Shown piece after piece: positions 23,806 through 32,564 of a DNA stretch of 39,194 bases. A program made the translations under genes and the position numbers. The notes under the pieces were generated by a model. That model was given only the letters and a program-made list of their open reading frames with translations. It made no database searches and was not told the origin of the DNA. Each line of letters starts with the position of its first letter. Positions within the stretch are counted from its first letter, which is position 1. The stretch is from Mycobacterium europaeum. Lineage in GTDB: Bacteria; Actinomycetota; Actinomycetes; Mycobacteriales; Mycobacteriaceae. The stretch lies in the NCBI RefSeq assembly GCF_002102155.1, contig NZ_LQOU01000045.1, forward strand, positions 1-39,194, read 5' to 3'.

Positions 23806-25224
23806 TCAGCCCTCGGTCAGCAGCTGCTTCTTGAGCACCTTGCCCATCGCGTTGCGGGGCAGCGCATCGACGAGGCGGACCTCGCGCGGCCGCTTGTGCA
23901 CCGAAAGCTCCTGGGCGACGCGGTCGATCAGGTCGTCGGGGTTCAGGTCGGCCGCGCCGACGACGAACGCGACGATGCGCTGGCCCAGGTCGGCGTCCGG
24001 CATCCCCACGACCGCCGCCTCCCGCACGCCGGGATGCCCGAGCAACGCCGTCTCGATTTCCCCGGCGCCGATCCGGTAGCCGCCGGACTTGATCAGGTCG
24101 ACCGACTCGCGGCCTACGATGCGGTGCATGCCGCCGCCGTCGATGACCGCGACGTCGCCGGTGCGGTACCAGCCGCCGGCGTCGAACGCCTCGGCGGTGG
24201 CCTCGGGGCGGTTGAGGTAACCGTCGAACATCATCGGACCCCGAACCTCGAGCTTCCCAACGGTTTCCCCGTCGTGCGGCACCTCCGCGCCGGTGTCGTC
24301 GAGCAGCCTGGTCTGCACGCCGGTCAGCGGGAGGCCCACCCACCCGGCGCGTCGCTCGCCGTCCGCGCGGGTCGACAGGGTGATCAGCGATTCGGAGGCT
24401 CCGTACCGTTCGACCGGCTCGTGCCCGGTGAGCTCGACCAGCCGCCGGAACACCGGCACCGGCAGCGGCGCGCTGCCCGAGACCAGTAGCCGAGCCGGCC
24501 GCAGCGCCCGGGCCGCCGCCTCGTCGGACCCCACCCGCGACCACACCGTCGGCACGCCGAAGAACAGCGTGCCCCCGGCATCGGCGGCCTGGGCGTAGCC
24601 CGCCGGCGTCGGTTTCCCGGTGTGCACGAAGCGATTCCCCACCCGCAGCGACCCGAGCAATCCCAGCACCAGCCCGTGCACGTGGAACAGCGGCAGGCCG
24701 TGCACCAACACGTCGTCGGCCGTCCATTGCCAGGCCTGGACCAGGGCGTCGAGGTCGGCCGCGATCGCGCGCCGGCTCAGCACCACGCCCTTGGGCAGGC
24801 CGGTGGTGCCGGAGGTGTAGATGATCATCGCGGTGGCGTCGGGCGACGGCTCGGGGTAGCGGTGCCAGGACCGGGCGTGCAGTCGCACCGGGATGTGCGG
24901 CAGGCCCTCCGGCTCGTCCGGCACGGGGCCGAGCCAGGCCTGCGCCGCCGAATCGGTCAGCATGTGCCGGCGTTCGGCGGCGCCGACGTCGGCGGGCACC
25001 GGGACGAAGGGGACGCCGGCGATCAGGCACCCGGTCACCGCGAGCACCGTCGCCGCGGTGGGCGTGGCCAGGATCGCGACCCGGTCCGCGCCGCCGACCC
25101 GCTCGGCCACCGACGTGGCGGCGCCGACCAGGTCGCTGCGGCTCAGCACGGCGCCGTCGATACGTACCGCGTCGGCGATGTCGGTGGCGGTGACCGCCGC
25201 GGGGTTCAGTGACGCCAGCAGCAC
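23806..25224 (-). CDS. fadD36: Acyl-CoA synthetase FadD36 (malonyl-CoA synthetase-like)
   Basis: This adenylate-forming ligase of 472 aa is close to M. tuberculosis Rv1193 (473 aa). The P-loop is YTSGTTGLPKGVVLS, the mid motif is YGASESLI, and the C-terminal lysine lies in AMGKVLKKQLL. Its short length and overall form resemble MatB-type malonyl/short-chain acyl-CoA synthetases, so a small dicarboxylic or short-chain acid is a reasonable guess. TAGCCT at 25231-25236 (minus strand) ends 6 nt before GTG 25224, in the 28-bp gap after the hydrolase gene. An internal leaderless promoter is therefore likely. Confidence 0.9.
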   Translation of the reverse strand: MLLASLNPAAVTATDIADAVRIDGAVLSRSDLVGAATSVAERVGGADRVAILATPTAATVLAVTGCLIAGVPFVPVPADVGAAERRHMLTDSAAQAWLGPVPDEPEGLPHIPVRLHARSWHRYPEPSPDATAMIIYTSGTTGLPKGVVLSRRAIAADLDALVQAWQWTADDVLVHGLPLFHVHGLVLGLLGSLRVGNRFVHTGKPTPAGYAQAADAGGTLFFGVPTVWSRVGSDEAAARALRPARLLVSGSAPLPVPVFRRLVELTGHEPVERYGASESLITLSTRADGERRAGWVGLPLTGVQTRLLDDTGAEVPHDGETVGKLEVRGPMMFDGYLNRPEATAEAFDAGGWYRTGDVAVIDGGGMHRIVGRESVDLIKSGGYRIGAGEIETALLGHPGVREAAVVGMPDADLGQRIVAFVVGAADLNPDDLIDRVAQELSVHKRPREVRLVDALPRNAMGKVLKKQLLTEG

Positions 25225-25252
25225 GTGAGCAGGCTACCCGGCGTCGGGAACG

Positions 25253-26161
25253 TCAGTTCTGCTCGTCCCAGATCTTCGTCAGCGTGGACAGGATCTCCTC
25301 GCCGCGGCCCAGCCCGCCGAGGTGGCTTTCGCCGTGCAGCACGATCAGCTCGGCGTCGGGCAGCAGGGATACCACGTGCTCGCCGTGGGCGAACGGGACG
25401 ATGTGGTCGCTGTCGCCGTGCCACCAGCGGACCGGGACCTTGACCTCGTCGAGCCGGAAGCCCCAGTCCCGGGTGAACAGGATGATGTCGTTGAACGGGG
25501 CCGCCAGCTGCTTGCGGCTGCCGTTGAGCAGGTCGTCGAGGAACATGGCCCCGAACTCCGGCCGGGTGAGCAGCCGGCGGTCGCCCTCCGGGGATATCGC
25601 GGCATACAGATAGAGCGCGGGATTCGCGACCGGGCGGACCATCCGGACCACCAGGCTGGCGCCGATCCGCAGCGGATCACCGCCCAGCCGCAGCAGCGGC
25701 GCCACCCGCTTGCCCAGGTTCATCAGGCCGCTGGTGATCCCCTCGTCGCCCAGGAACGGCGCGACGCCGCCGAGCACGCCGGCCGCGACGACCCGGTCGT
25801 GCAGCACCGCGGCGGACGCGAGCGCGTACGGGCCACCGCCGGACAGGCCGATGACGGCCATCTTGTCGATGCCCAGCGTGTCCGCGATCGTCCGCAGGTC
25901 GTCGCCGAACGCCCGGATGTTCTCGTACCGGTGCGGCGTCGACGAACCGATGCCCGGCCGGTCCAGGCCGATCAGGCGGATATTGTGCTGCTCGGCGTAG
26001 ACCCGGGCCTCGACCGGGATCTGCCGGCGGGCGCCGGGGGTGCCGTGCAGCCAGAACATCGCGCGCCCTTGCGGGTCACCGAACTCGGCGAAGCCGATCT
26101 GGCGGTCCTCGCCGACGGCGACGTTTCCCTCGAGCTTGGGGCGGGCGATCTCGATGGCCAT
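25253..26161 (-). CDS. Alpha/beta hydrolase (Rv1191-like)
   Basis: This 302-aa alpha/beta-fold hydrolase has its nucleophile in GLSGGG (Ser107). The acid is in WWHGDSDH and the catalytic His in GESHLGGL, and the oxyanion segment is FWLHGTPGARRQ. It is strongly similar to M. tuberculosis Rv1191 along its length. The family includes esterases, lipases and haloperoxidase-like enzymes, so the substrate cannot be assigned. It lies 46 bp after the CoA-transferase gene on the same strand and could be read through from that operon, though its conservation in M. tuberculosis without the cluster argues for independent function. Confidence 0.9.
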   Translation of the reverse strand: MAIEIARPKLEGNVAVGEDRQIGFAEFGDPQGRAMFWLHGTPGARRQIPVEARVYAEQHNIRLIGLDRPGIGSSTPHRYENIRAFGDDLRTIADTLGIDKMAVIGLSGGGPYALASAAVLHDRVVAAGVLGGVAPFLGDEGITSGLMNLGKRVAPLLRLGGDPLRIGASLVVRMVRPVANPALYLYAAISPEGDRRLLTRPEFGAMFLDDLLNGSRKQLAAPFNDIILFTRDWGFRLDEVKVPVRWWHGDSDHIVPFAHGEHVVSLLPDAELIVLHGESHLGGLGRGEEILSTLTKIWDEQN

Positions 26162-26207
26162 GCCAGCAGCCTTGCACGTGACGGGCCGTTTACCAAAGGC
26201 TCACGGC

Positions 26208-28511
26208 TCAGGTGCCCAGCGGCCGCTCCCCGATGACCCGTTCGGACCGCAGGCTCGCCACCTCGTCGGCGGACAGGCCCAGATCGCGCAGGATTTCGTC
26301 GTTGTGCTGACCCAGCGTCGGCGGGGCGGCGCGGTGGTGGCGGACCGGTCCGGGGGTGATGCGAAACGGCCAGCCCGGGTAGCGGTGCGGGCCGGTGATC
26401 GGATGAGTGAACTCCTCGTAGTAGCCGCGCACGTCAAGCTGGCCCCCGATCAGGTCACCGTCGTACATCCGGTCGCCGGTGATCACCCGTTCGGCCGGGA
26501 TACCTTGCTCCTGAAGGGATTTCACGACCGCCGCCGCGGCCTGGGCGCGGGTCCACCCGGTGACGAGCTCGTCGAACGTGTCGTGGTCGAGCCGTCCGTC
26601 GTCGGGCAGCGACACCGCGACCCAGACGCCCTCCTCGGCGGTCGGGTAGACGCCTTGCAGGTAGCCGCGCTGCCGGTTGCCCTCTCGCGGGCGCACGGCG
26701 CCGGTCATCGAATACTCGATCACCGGTTCTGCGGCCACGCAGGCGGCAACCTCGATCTGCGCGATCTCGATCAGCTGGCCCTCCCCCGTGCGGCGCCGGT
26801 GCTCGAGGGCGGCCAGCAGCGCCACCCCCGCGTGCACGCCGACGATCGGATCGGCGGGGCCCTGTGGGTTGCACGGCGGACCGTCGGGGTAGCCGGTGAC
26901 CGCCGACATCCCCGAGGTCTGCTCGAAGTTCAGCGCCCAGCCGACGTAGTCGCGCCACGGACCCTGCAGGCCGTATCCGGGCATGCGCACGGCGATCACG
27001 TCGGGGTTCAGCGCCGCCAGCGCGTCGTAGTCCAGGCCGAACTGCTCGACCACCCGCGGCGAGAAGTTCTCCACCACCACGTCGGCCGCCGCGGCCAGCC
27101 GCCGGGCGATGTCGACGCCACGCTCCGAGGTCAGGTCGAGGGTGAGGTCGCGCTTGTTGAGGTTGGTGCCCTGCCAGATGGGGCTGCGTTCGTACCAGTC
27201 GTCGCCCTCGTAGGCGAAGGCGCCGGAGTAGCGGTGCCCGTCCGGCCGCTGGATCGACTCGACCTTGACGATGTCGGCGCCGAACGCGCCCAGGTAGCAG
27301 GTCAGGTAGGCCCCGGCCCAGAACGTGGTCAGGTCGAGGACCTTGAGACCGGAGAACGGCTGCGGCCCAGTTGTGTTGAGTGATCGGGCGGCGGTGGCCC
27401 ACCGCCCGGGGCGCGCGCCCAGGCGCGGCGCCGGGCGGGGTTGCGGCACTGGGGTTTTCGAGAAGCGGAACGCCGGCCCGGGGCGACGAAACGACCAGCC
27501 GGGGCCGCCGGCTTGCACGAAAAACCCGCGCTCGGCGTACTGCGGACATTCCAACACGGTGGCCCCGTCGTTGACCGGAGCGGCCGGAATGCGCAGCGCC
27601 TGGCCGAGTTCCACGATCTCGGCGACGGTCTGCCGGGCGAGCAGGGGCTCCGCCTTGCCGAAGAACTCGTCGCGCTCCGGACCGCCCAGCATGATGGCGA
27701 TCTGCCGCTCGCCGTACTCGGGCAGGCCGAGCATCGCGCACACGTCCAGCCAGTGCTGGCCCGTCAGGCAGTTGATGCCCACCCAGCCGTCGGCGGCGCG
27801 GACAACTCCCAGCATGGGGGCCGAGCGCAGGTTCGCCGGCAGGCCAAGGTTTTTCATGCGCTGTGCCATCAGCATCGGGTAGGGCAGCGTCGACAACAGC
27901 GCCTCCACTTGGGAGACGTCGACCTCTCGGACCCGGCCGGCCGGTGGCAGTCGCAGCGCGGTCAGCGCGCCCAACGCGCCGTAACCGCCCGCGACGTACT
28001 CGGAGATCCGCGCGCCGACCTGTACCGGCGGCCGGTCCGGGTCCCGGTTGCTGACCCAGCCCGACGCCGCCTGCACGGTCAGGGGGGTGGCGCGCCGGTG
28101 CTGCCAGGGCCCGCACTGACCGAACCCGGAGATGCGCAGCAGCACCAGGTTCGGGCTCAGCCGGCCCAAGTCGTCGGGTCCGAGGCCCCAGCCCTCCAGC
28201 GTTCCAGGGGTGAAGTCCTCGACGAGCAGGTGCGCCCCCGCGATGAGGCCACGTGCTTCCGCCAGGCCGTCCGGTCGGGTCAGATCGACTGTCGCGCCGC
28301 GCTTTCCGGCGTTGAGGTAGTGAAACAGGCCGGACCGCTCCGGGTCGGGGACCCCGCCGGGAAACGGGCCCCACCGGCGCAGCGGATCCCCGGCGGGCGG
28401 CTCGATCTTGGTGACCTCGGCGCCGAGGTCGACGAAAAGCTTTGCGGCGTAGCAACCTGAGATCTCGCTGGCGAGTTCGACGACGTGGAGCCCATCGAGG
28501 GGTCCCGTCAT
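26208..28511 (-). CDS. Fused double type III (CaiB/BaiF) CoA-transferase
   Basis: This 767-aa protein contains two complete CaiB/BaiF CoA-transferase domains, residues about 1-370 and 400-767, joined by a Pro/Arg-rich linker. Each begins with the family pattern (GLHVVELAS...AKLFVDLGAEVTKIE and GLKVLDLTT...TCYLGAFGADIVKVE). The catalytic Asp position of the family is Asp554 in the second half (GPADPIVG) but Glu171 in the first (RISEYVAG), so only the second half may transfer CoA by the usual mechanism. It probably activates the carboxylic acid made by the adjacent aldehyde dehydrogenase. The ATG overlaps the aldehyde dehydrogenase stop as ATGA. An upstream open frame to 29675 is antisense or out-of-frame and is rejected. 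Confidence 0.9.
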   Translation of the reverse strand: MTGPLDGLHVVELASEISGCYAAKLFVDLGAEVTKIEPPAGDPLRRWGPFPGGVPDPERSGLFHYLNAGKRGATVDLTRPDGLAEARGLIAGAHLLVEDFTPGTLEGWGLGPDDLGRLSPNLVLLRISGFGQCGPWQHRRATPLTVQAASGWVSNRDPDRPPVQVGARISEYVAGGYGALGALTALRLPPAGRVREVDVSQVEALLSTLPYPMLMAQRMKNLGLPANLRSAPMLGVVRAADGWVGINCLTGQHWLDVCAMLGLPEYGERQIAIMLGGPERDEFFGKAEPLLARQTVAEIVELGQALRIPAAPVNDGATVLECPQYAERGFFVQAGGPGWSFRRPGPAFRFSKTPVPQPRPAPRLGARPGRWATAARSLNTTGPQPFSGLKVLDLTTFWAGAYLTCYLGAFGADIVKVESIQRPDGHRYSGAFAYEGDDWYERSPIWQGTNLNKRDLTLDLTSERGVDIARRLAAAADVVVENFSPRVVEQFGLDYDALAALNPDVIAVRMPGYGLQGPWRDYVGWALNFEQTSGMSAVTGYPDGPPCNPQGPADPIVGVHAGVALLAALEHRRRTGEGQLIEIAQIEVAACVAAEPVIEYSMTGAVRPREGNRQRGYLQGVYPTAEEGVWVAVSLPDDGRLDHDTFDELVTGWTRAQAAAAVVKSLQEQGIPAERVITGDRMYDGDLIGGQLDVRGYYEEFTHPITGPHRYPGWPFRITPGPVRHHRAAPPTLGQHNDEILRDLGLSADEVASLRSERVIGERPLGT

Positions 28512-29977
28512 GCCGGGATCCCGATGGCCTTCACCTCCATGTACTGGTGCAGCCCGCTGACTCCGCCGCTCTCGCGACCGAACCCGCTCAGCTTGAAGCC
28601 GCCGAACGGCGCATCGCCCGGCCCGATGCCGTTGACGGCGACCTGGCCCGTGCGCATCCGCCGGGCGATCGCGAGGGCCCGGTCCACGTCGGTGCCCCAG
28701 ACGGCGCCGGAGAGCCCGTAGCACGAGTTGTTGGCGATCGCGACGGCGTCCTCGTCGTCGCGGTAGCGCAACACCGAGAGCACCGGCCCGAACACTTCTT
28801 CCTGTGCGATCGTCGAATCCGGTTGCACGCCGGTGAGAATCGTCGGTTCGAAGTAGTAGCCGACATCCAACCCGGCGGGGCGGCCGCCGCCGGTGGCCAG
28901 CTTCGCGCCGTCGCGGACGGCGCCGTCGACGTGCGCCTGCACGCGCTCGCGTTGCGCCGCGCTGATGAGCGGGCCCATCTGGACCGTCGGGTCCGTGGGG
29001 TCGCCGACCTTGACGTCGCGGGCCAGCGCGACGAGCCGGTCGACGACGTCGTCGTGCAACGAATCGGGCAGCAGCAACCGGCTGTGCAGGATGCAGGCCT
29101 GCCCGGCATGCAACGAGCAGCAATCGAACAGCATCTGCCGCAGCATCTCGTCGGTCACCCGCGTGTCGTCGAGGATGATGCTCGCCGACTTCCCGCCGCA
29201 CTCCAGCAACAGCCGCTTCATGGCGTCGCCGGCGGCCCGCATGACCTCGCAACCGACGGCGGAGCTGCCGGTGAAGCTGATCATGTCGATGCGCGGATCC
29301 GTCGTGAGCAGTTTGGCGGCCTCGAGGCCCGACGGCGTGACGACATTGACCACTCCCGGGGGGATGTCGGTCTCCTCGTCGATGATGCGCGCGAGCGCGA
29401 GCCCGGCGAACGGCGTCAGCGGTGAGGGCTTGAGCACGACGGTGTTGCCGGCGGCCAGCGCGTTGTTCACCTTCATGACGTTGAGGCAGTGCGGGAAGTT
29501 CCACGGCGTCAGGATCGATACGACACCGAGCGGCTCGCGGCGCAGCAACGTCGTTCCCGCGCCGATCCCGGTGACCGGCTCGTCGACCAGCTGCGTGGCG
29601 AGCTGGGCGGCGTGCATGGACATGTAGCCGGCGCCGTCGATCTGCATCATGCGCTCGTTGGTCACGCAGCCCCATTCGACCTGGGACAGCGCGAAGATCT
29701 CGTCGGCGTGCTTGAGCAGGGCCTCACCGAGCTGGTTGAGGCAGCCGGCCCGCTCGTCGGGGCCCATGCGCCCCCACGGCCCGGCGTCGAAGGCCGCCCG
29801 CGCGGCGCCGATCGCCGCGCCGACCTGGGTGACGCTCGCGTCGGGCGCGGTGCCGATGGACTGCTCGGTGGCCGGGTTGATGTCGTCGTAGCGACCGTCC
29901 TCCGGCTCGACCCATCTGCCATCGATATAGAGCTGATAGGTGTCGACAAGAGATCGCGGAGTGTGCAGCTCGGTCAT
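28508..29977 (-). CDS. NAD(P)+-dependent aldehyde dehydrogenase
   Basis: This 489-aa aldehyde dehydrogenase has catalytic Cys295 in AGQACILH and the general-base Glu in LLECGGKSA. The cofactor-binding segments LTPWNFP, VLKPSPLTP and FTGSSAVG are present, with the C-terminal PFGGFKLSGFGRE. It should oxidise an aldehyde to the acid that the CoA-transferase then activates. ATG 29977 is preferred to ATG 30004 because GAGGA lies 5 nt upstream and the longer form adds nine unusual residues. It is the first gene of the minus-strand operon and is divergent from the P450 operon across a palindrome-rich control region. Confidence 0.92.
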   Translation of the reverse strand: MTELHTPRSLVDTYQLYIDGRWVEPEDGRYDDINPATEQSIGTAPDASVTQVGAAIGAARAAFDAGPWGRMGPDERAGCLNQLGEALLKHADEIFALSQVEWGCVTNERMMQIDGAGYMSMHAAQLATQLVDEPVTGIGAGTTLLRREPLGVVSILTPWNFPHCLNVMKVNNALAAGNTVVLKPSPLTPFAGLALARIIDEETDIPPGVVNVVTPSGLEAAKLLTTDPRIDMISFTGSSAVGCEVMRAAGDAMKRLLLECGGKSASIILDDTRVTDEMLRQMLFDCCSLHAGQACILHSRLLLPDSLHDDVVDRLVALARDVKVGDPTDPTVQMGPLISAAQRERVQAHVDGAVRDGAKLATGGGRPAGLDVGYYFEPTILTGVQPDSTIAQEEVFGPVLSVLRYRDDEDAVAIANNSCYGLSGAVWGTDVDRALAIARRMRTGQVAVNGIGPGDAPFGGFKLSGFGRESGGVSGLHQYMEVKAIGIPA

Positions 29978-30014
29978 GCGCTTCCTCACCCGAACGTCGG
30001 TCATCTAACCACTT

Positions 30015-30024
30015 GGTGTACACC
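30015..30024. promoter_or_regulatory. Perfect 10-bp palindrome upstream of the aldehyde dehydrogenase
   Basis: GGTGTACACC is a perfect palindrome 38 bp upstream of ATG 29977. On the minus strand a TTGACG hexamer (30046-30041 region) precedes a TACACC by about 17 bp, so the palindrome overlaps a plausible -10. It could be an operator for the minus-strand operon. Confidence 0.4.
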
Positions 30025-30061
30025 CATGCCCCCGTACCGTCAATCATCAACCTCTCGAATT

Positions 30062-30121
30062 GCGCGGTATTTACCGCGCTTCGCGGCGGTATTGACACGG
30101 GTGGGCGACGCGGGGTAGACA
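30062..30121 (+). promoter_or_regulatory. Palindromic operator and promoter of the P450/igr-like operon
   Basis: GCGCGGTA-TT-TACCGCGC at 30062-30079 is a perfect 18-bp palindrome. A third GCGGTA half-site lies at 30086-30091, pairing with TACCGC at 30072-30077 as an alternative stem. A consensus TTGACA at 30092-30097 follows at once, then 18 bp and TAGACA at 30116-30121. A repressor on this site would block the -35. The TetR gene at the end of the operon is the obvious candidate. Confidence 0.62.
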
Positions 30122-30178
30122 CAAGGCCGCAAGACACATCGCGTCAATGTGTCGGATCGTCTGGTCAGGGAGGCCGCC

Positions 30179-31363
30179 GTGCGGACCACTTTTCCCGCTT
30201 CTCTGTTGCACTCCCCCGACTTCTACGCCGGCGATCCGTACCCGGCGTACCGCGAGCTGCGCGCGACGGCGCCGGTCTGCTGGAACGACGTCACCAATTT
30301 CTGGGCGCTGTCGAAGTACGAGGACATCCGCTTCGTGTCGACCAACCCGGCCACCTTCACCTCGACCCGCGGCATCACCATCCCCGATCCGCAGATGGGC
30401 AACGCGGTGCAGGAGGGCAACCTCATCTTCACCGACCCGCCGCGGCACCGACAGTTGCGCAAGCTGATCAACTCGGGGTTCACCCGGCGGCGTGTTGCCC
30501 TGCTGGAGCCCAAGATCCGCGAGATCGTGCGGGGCATCCTCGATGGCGTCCAACCGGATTCCGTGCACGAGTTCGCCGATGAGGTCGCCGCCCCGCTGCC
30601 CACCCGGATGATCGCCGAGCTGATCGGCGCCCCGGCGGACGACTGGGAGCAGTTCCGGGCGTGGTCGGACGCGGCCACCGGGACGGCCGACCCGGAGATC
30701 GAGTTGGACCCGGTGGTCGCCATGGGTCAGCTGTACGAGTACTTCCAGAAGTTGATCGCCGCCAGGCGCGTGGACGCGCGAGACGACCTGCTGTCGGTGC
30801 TGGCCGGCGCGGAGATCGACGGTGTCCGCCTGACCGATGAGGACCTGCTCAATTTCGCCTACCTGCTGCTGGTGGCCGGCAACGAAACCACCCGCAACCT
30901 GATCGCGCTGGGCACGCTGGCGCTGATCGCCCATCCCGACCAGTGCCGCCTGCTGGCCGACGATCCGGCGCTGATCCCGGGCGCGGTCGAGGAAATGCTG
31001 CGCTGGACCAGCCCGGTGGTGCACATGGCGCGCACCGCGACGACCGACGTCGAGATCCGCGGCCAGCGGATCGCCGAGGGCGACGTCGTGGTGATGCTCT
31101 ACGGCTCCGCCAACCGGGACGAGGAGATCTTCGGCCCCGACTCCGAGGAGTTCAAGGTGACCCGGCACCCGAATCCGCACATCGCGTTCGGGTGCGGCGA
31201 ACATTCCTGTGTCGGTGCGCAATTGGCCCGGTTGGAGGCGTGCGTGATGTTCGACGAGCTGCTGCGCCGCTTCCCCAGGCTCGAGCTGGTGGGCGCGGTG
31301 GACCGGATGCGGGCCACCATGGTGCCCGGGGTCAAGCGCATGCCGGTGCGGCTGGGGGCCTGA
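30179..31363 (+). CDS. Cytochrome P450
   Basis: This bacterial P450 is 394 aa. The I-helix motif is LLVAGNETTRN, the K-helix ExxR is in EEMLR, and the heme-binding loop FGCGEHSCVG has the thiolate ligand Cys344. It is soluble, with no membrane anchor, and needs a ferredoxin and reductase that are not encoded here. The CYP family could not be assigned. It is not an obvious CYP125 or CYP142. GTG 30179 is chosen over GTG 30149 because AGGGAGG lies 5 nt upstream. It is the first gene of the igr-like operon and probably hydroxylates the substrate, as CYP125 does for cholesterol. The stop overlaps the next start (TGATG). Confidence 0.93.
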   Translation: MRTTFPASLLHSPDFYAGDPYPAYRELRATAPVCWNDVTNFWALSKYEDIRFVSTNPATFTSTRGITIPDPQMGNAVQEGNLIFTDPPRHRQLRKLINSGFTRRRVALLEPKIREIVRGILDGVQPDSVHEFADEVAAPLPTRMIAELIGAPADDWEQFRAWSDAATGTADPEIELDPVVAMGQLYEYFQKLIAARRVDARDDLLSVLAGAEIDGVRLTDEDLLNFAYLLLVAGNETTRNLIALGTLALIAHPDQCRLLADDPALIPGAVEEMLRWTSPVVHMARTATTDVEIRGQRIAEGDVVVMLYGSANRDEEIFGPDSEEFKVTRHPNPHIAFGCGEHSCVGAQLARLEACVMFDELLRRFPRLELVGAVDRMRATMVPGVKRMPVRLGA

Positions 31364-32550
31364 TGGATCTGGAGTACTCGCCCGAGCAGCAGCGGCTGCG
31401 CGCCGAGATCCGCGCCGCGCTGGAGCAGGTGATGACGCCCGAACGCACCCTCGCGCTCGACGCACGCATGGAGGGCGGCCCGGAAGTGCGCGAGTGCGTA
31501 CGGGCGCTGGCCGCGGCCGACCTGCTGGGCGTCGGCTGGCCCAAAGAATATGGGGGACGCGGGTTCTCGGCGATCGAGCAGTTCATCTTCTCCGAAGAGG
31601 CACAGCGGGTGAATGCACCGATCCCGCTGGTGACGCTGAACACGGTCGGGCCAACCCTGATGCAGTGCGGCACCGAGGAACAGAAGCGGCAGTTTCTGCC
31701 CGCGATCCTGGACGGCAGCGTCGAATTCGCGATCGGCTACTCCGAGCCCGAAGCGGGTAGCGATCTGGCGTCCCTGCGCACCACCGCGGTCCGCGACGGT
31801 GACGAGTACGTGATCAACGGGCAGAAGATGTTCACCAGCGGCGCCGCCTACGCCGACTACATCTGGCTGGCCGCCCGCACCGATCCGAATGCCAAGAAAC
31901 ACAAGGGCATTTCCATCTTGATCGTGCCCACCTCGTCGCCCGGGTTCTCCTGGCAGCCGCTGCACACCATGCCCGGCATCTCCACCTTCTACACGTTCTA
32001 CGACGACGTGCGGGTCCCGGCCAGCGCGCTGGTGGGCGGCGAGAACCAGGGCTGGCAGCTGATCACCACCCAGCTGAACTTCGAGCGCGCCGCCCTGGGC
32101 AACCTCGGCGCGCTCGAGCCGCTGTTCGAGAAGACCCTGGAGTGGGCCGCCACCACCGAGCTCGACGGCGGCCGCGTCATCGACCAGCCGTGGGTGCAGC
32201 TCGCCCTGGCGAGGGTCGAAGCCCAGGTAGCGGCGTATAAATTGGTCAACCTGCGGGTGAACGCGGCGATGACGAAGGGCATCCTCAACATGGGGGAAGC
32301 CTCCGCCGCGAAGGTGTTCGGCACCGAACTGACCCAGCAGGTCGCCCGCCAGCTGCTGGAAGTGCTCGACCACAACGGGGTTCGCCGGGGCACTGATGCA
32401 CCGCTACGCGGCGCGCTGGAAACCGCGTATCGATGGGCCGTCATCAACACGTTCGGTGGCGGCGCCAACGAGATTCAGCGTGACATCATCGCCATGGCGG
32501 GATTGGGCATGCCGCGCGCTCCCCGTGACCTACGCGCCACCGCACAATAG
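31363..32550 (+). CDS. Acyl-CoA dehydrogenase, FadE29 (ChsE2)-like
   Basis: This 395-aa flavoprotein acyl-CoA dehydrogenase resembles M. tuberculosis FadE29 (ChsE2) throughout, for example LGVGWPKEYGGRGFSAIEQ, IGYSEPEAGSDLASLRTTAVRDGDEY and KKHKGISILIV. FadE29 works only as a heteromer with FadE28 on a steroid side-chain thioester. The partner here would be the FadE28-like gene at 33518. Expected role: alpha,beta-dehydrogenation of the acyl-CoA. The C-terminal NTFGGGANEIQRDIIA contains the FAD-binding region. The start overlaps the P450 stop by one base. Confidence 0.92.
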   Translation: MDLEYSPEQQRLRAEIRAALEQVMTPERTLALDARMEGGPEVRECVRALAAADLLGVGWPKEYGGRGFSAIEQFIFSEEAQRVNAPIPLVTLNTVGPTLMQCGTEEQKRQFLPAILDGSVEFAIGYSEPEAGSDLASLRTTAVRDGDEYVINGQKMFTSGAAYADYIWLAARTDPNAKKHKGISILIVPTSSPGFSWQPLHTMPGISTFYTFYDDVRVPASALVGGENQGWQLITTQLNFERAALGNLGALEPLFEKTLEWAATTELDGGRVIDQPWVQLALARVEAQVAAYKLVNLRVNAAMTKGILNMGEASAAKVFGTELTQQVARQLLEVLDHNGVRRGTDAPLRGALETAYRWAVINTFGGGANEIQRDIIAMAGLGMPRAPRDLRATAQ

Positions 32551-32564
32551 GAGGACAGTCGTCA

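Noticed and set aside
23735..25030. N-terminal extension of the MFS transporter to 893 aa
   Set aside because: The extension is a shifted frame of fadD36 and has no membrane or transporter features.
28512..29675. N-terminal extension of the CoA-transferase to 1155 aa
   Set aside because: The extension is a shifted-frame reading of the aldehyde dehydrogenase gene. The true start overlaps its stop as ATGA.
30005..30178. Search for a KstR or KstR2 operator, given the igr-like genes
   Set aside because: No AAC-NN-GTT core with flanking symmetry and no CAAG/CTTG palindrome of the right form was found.
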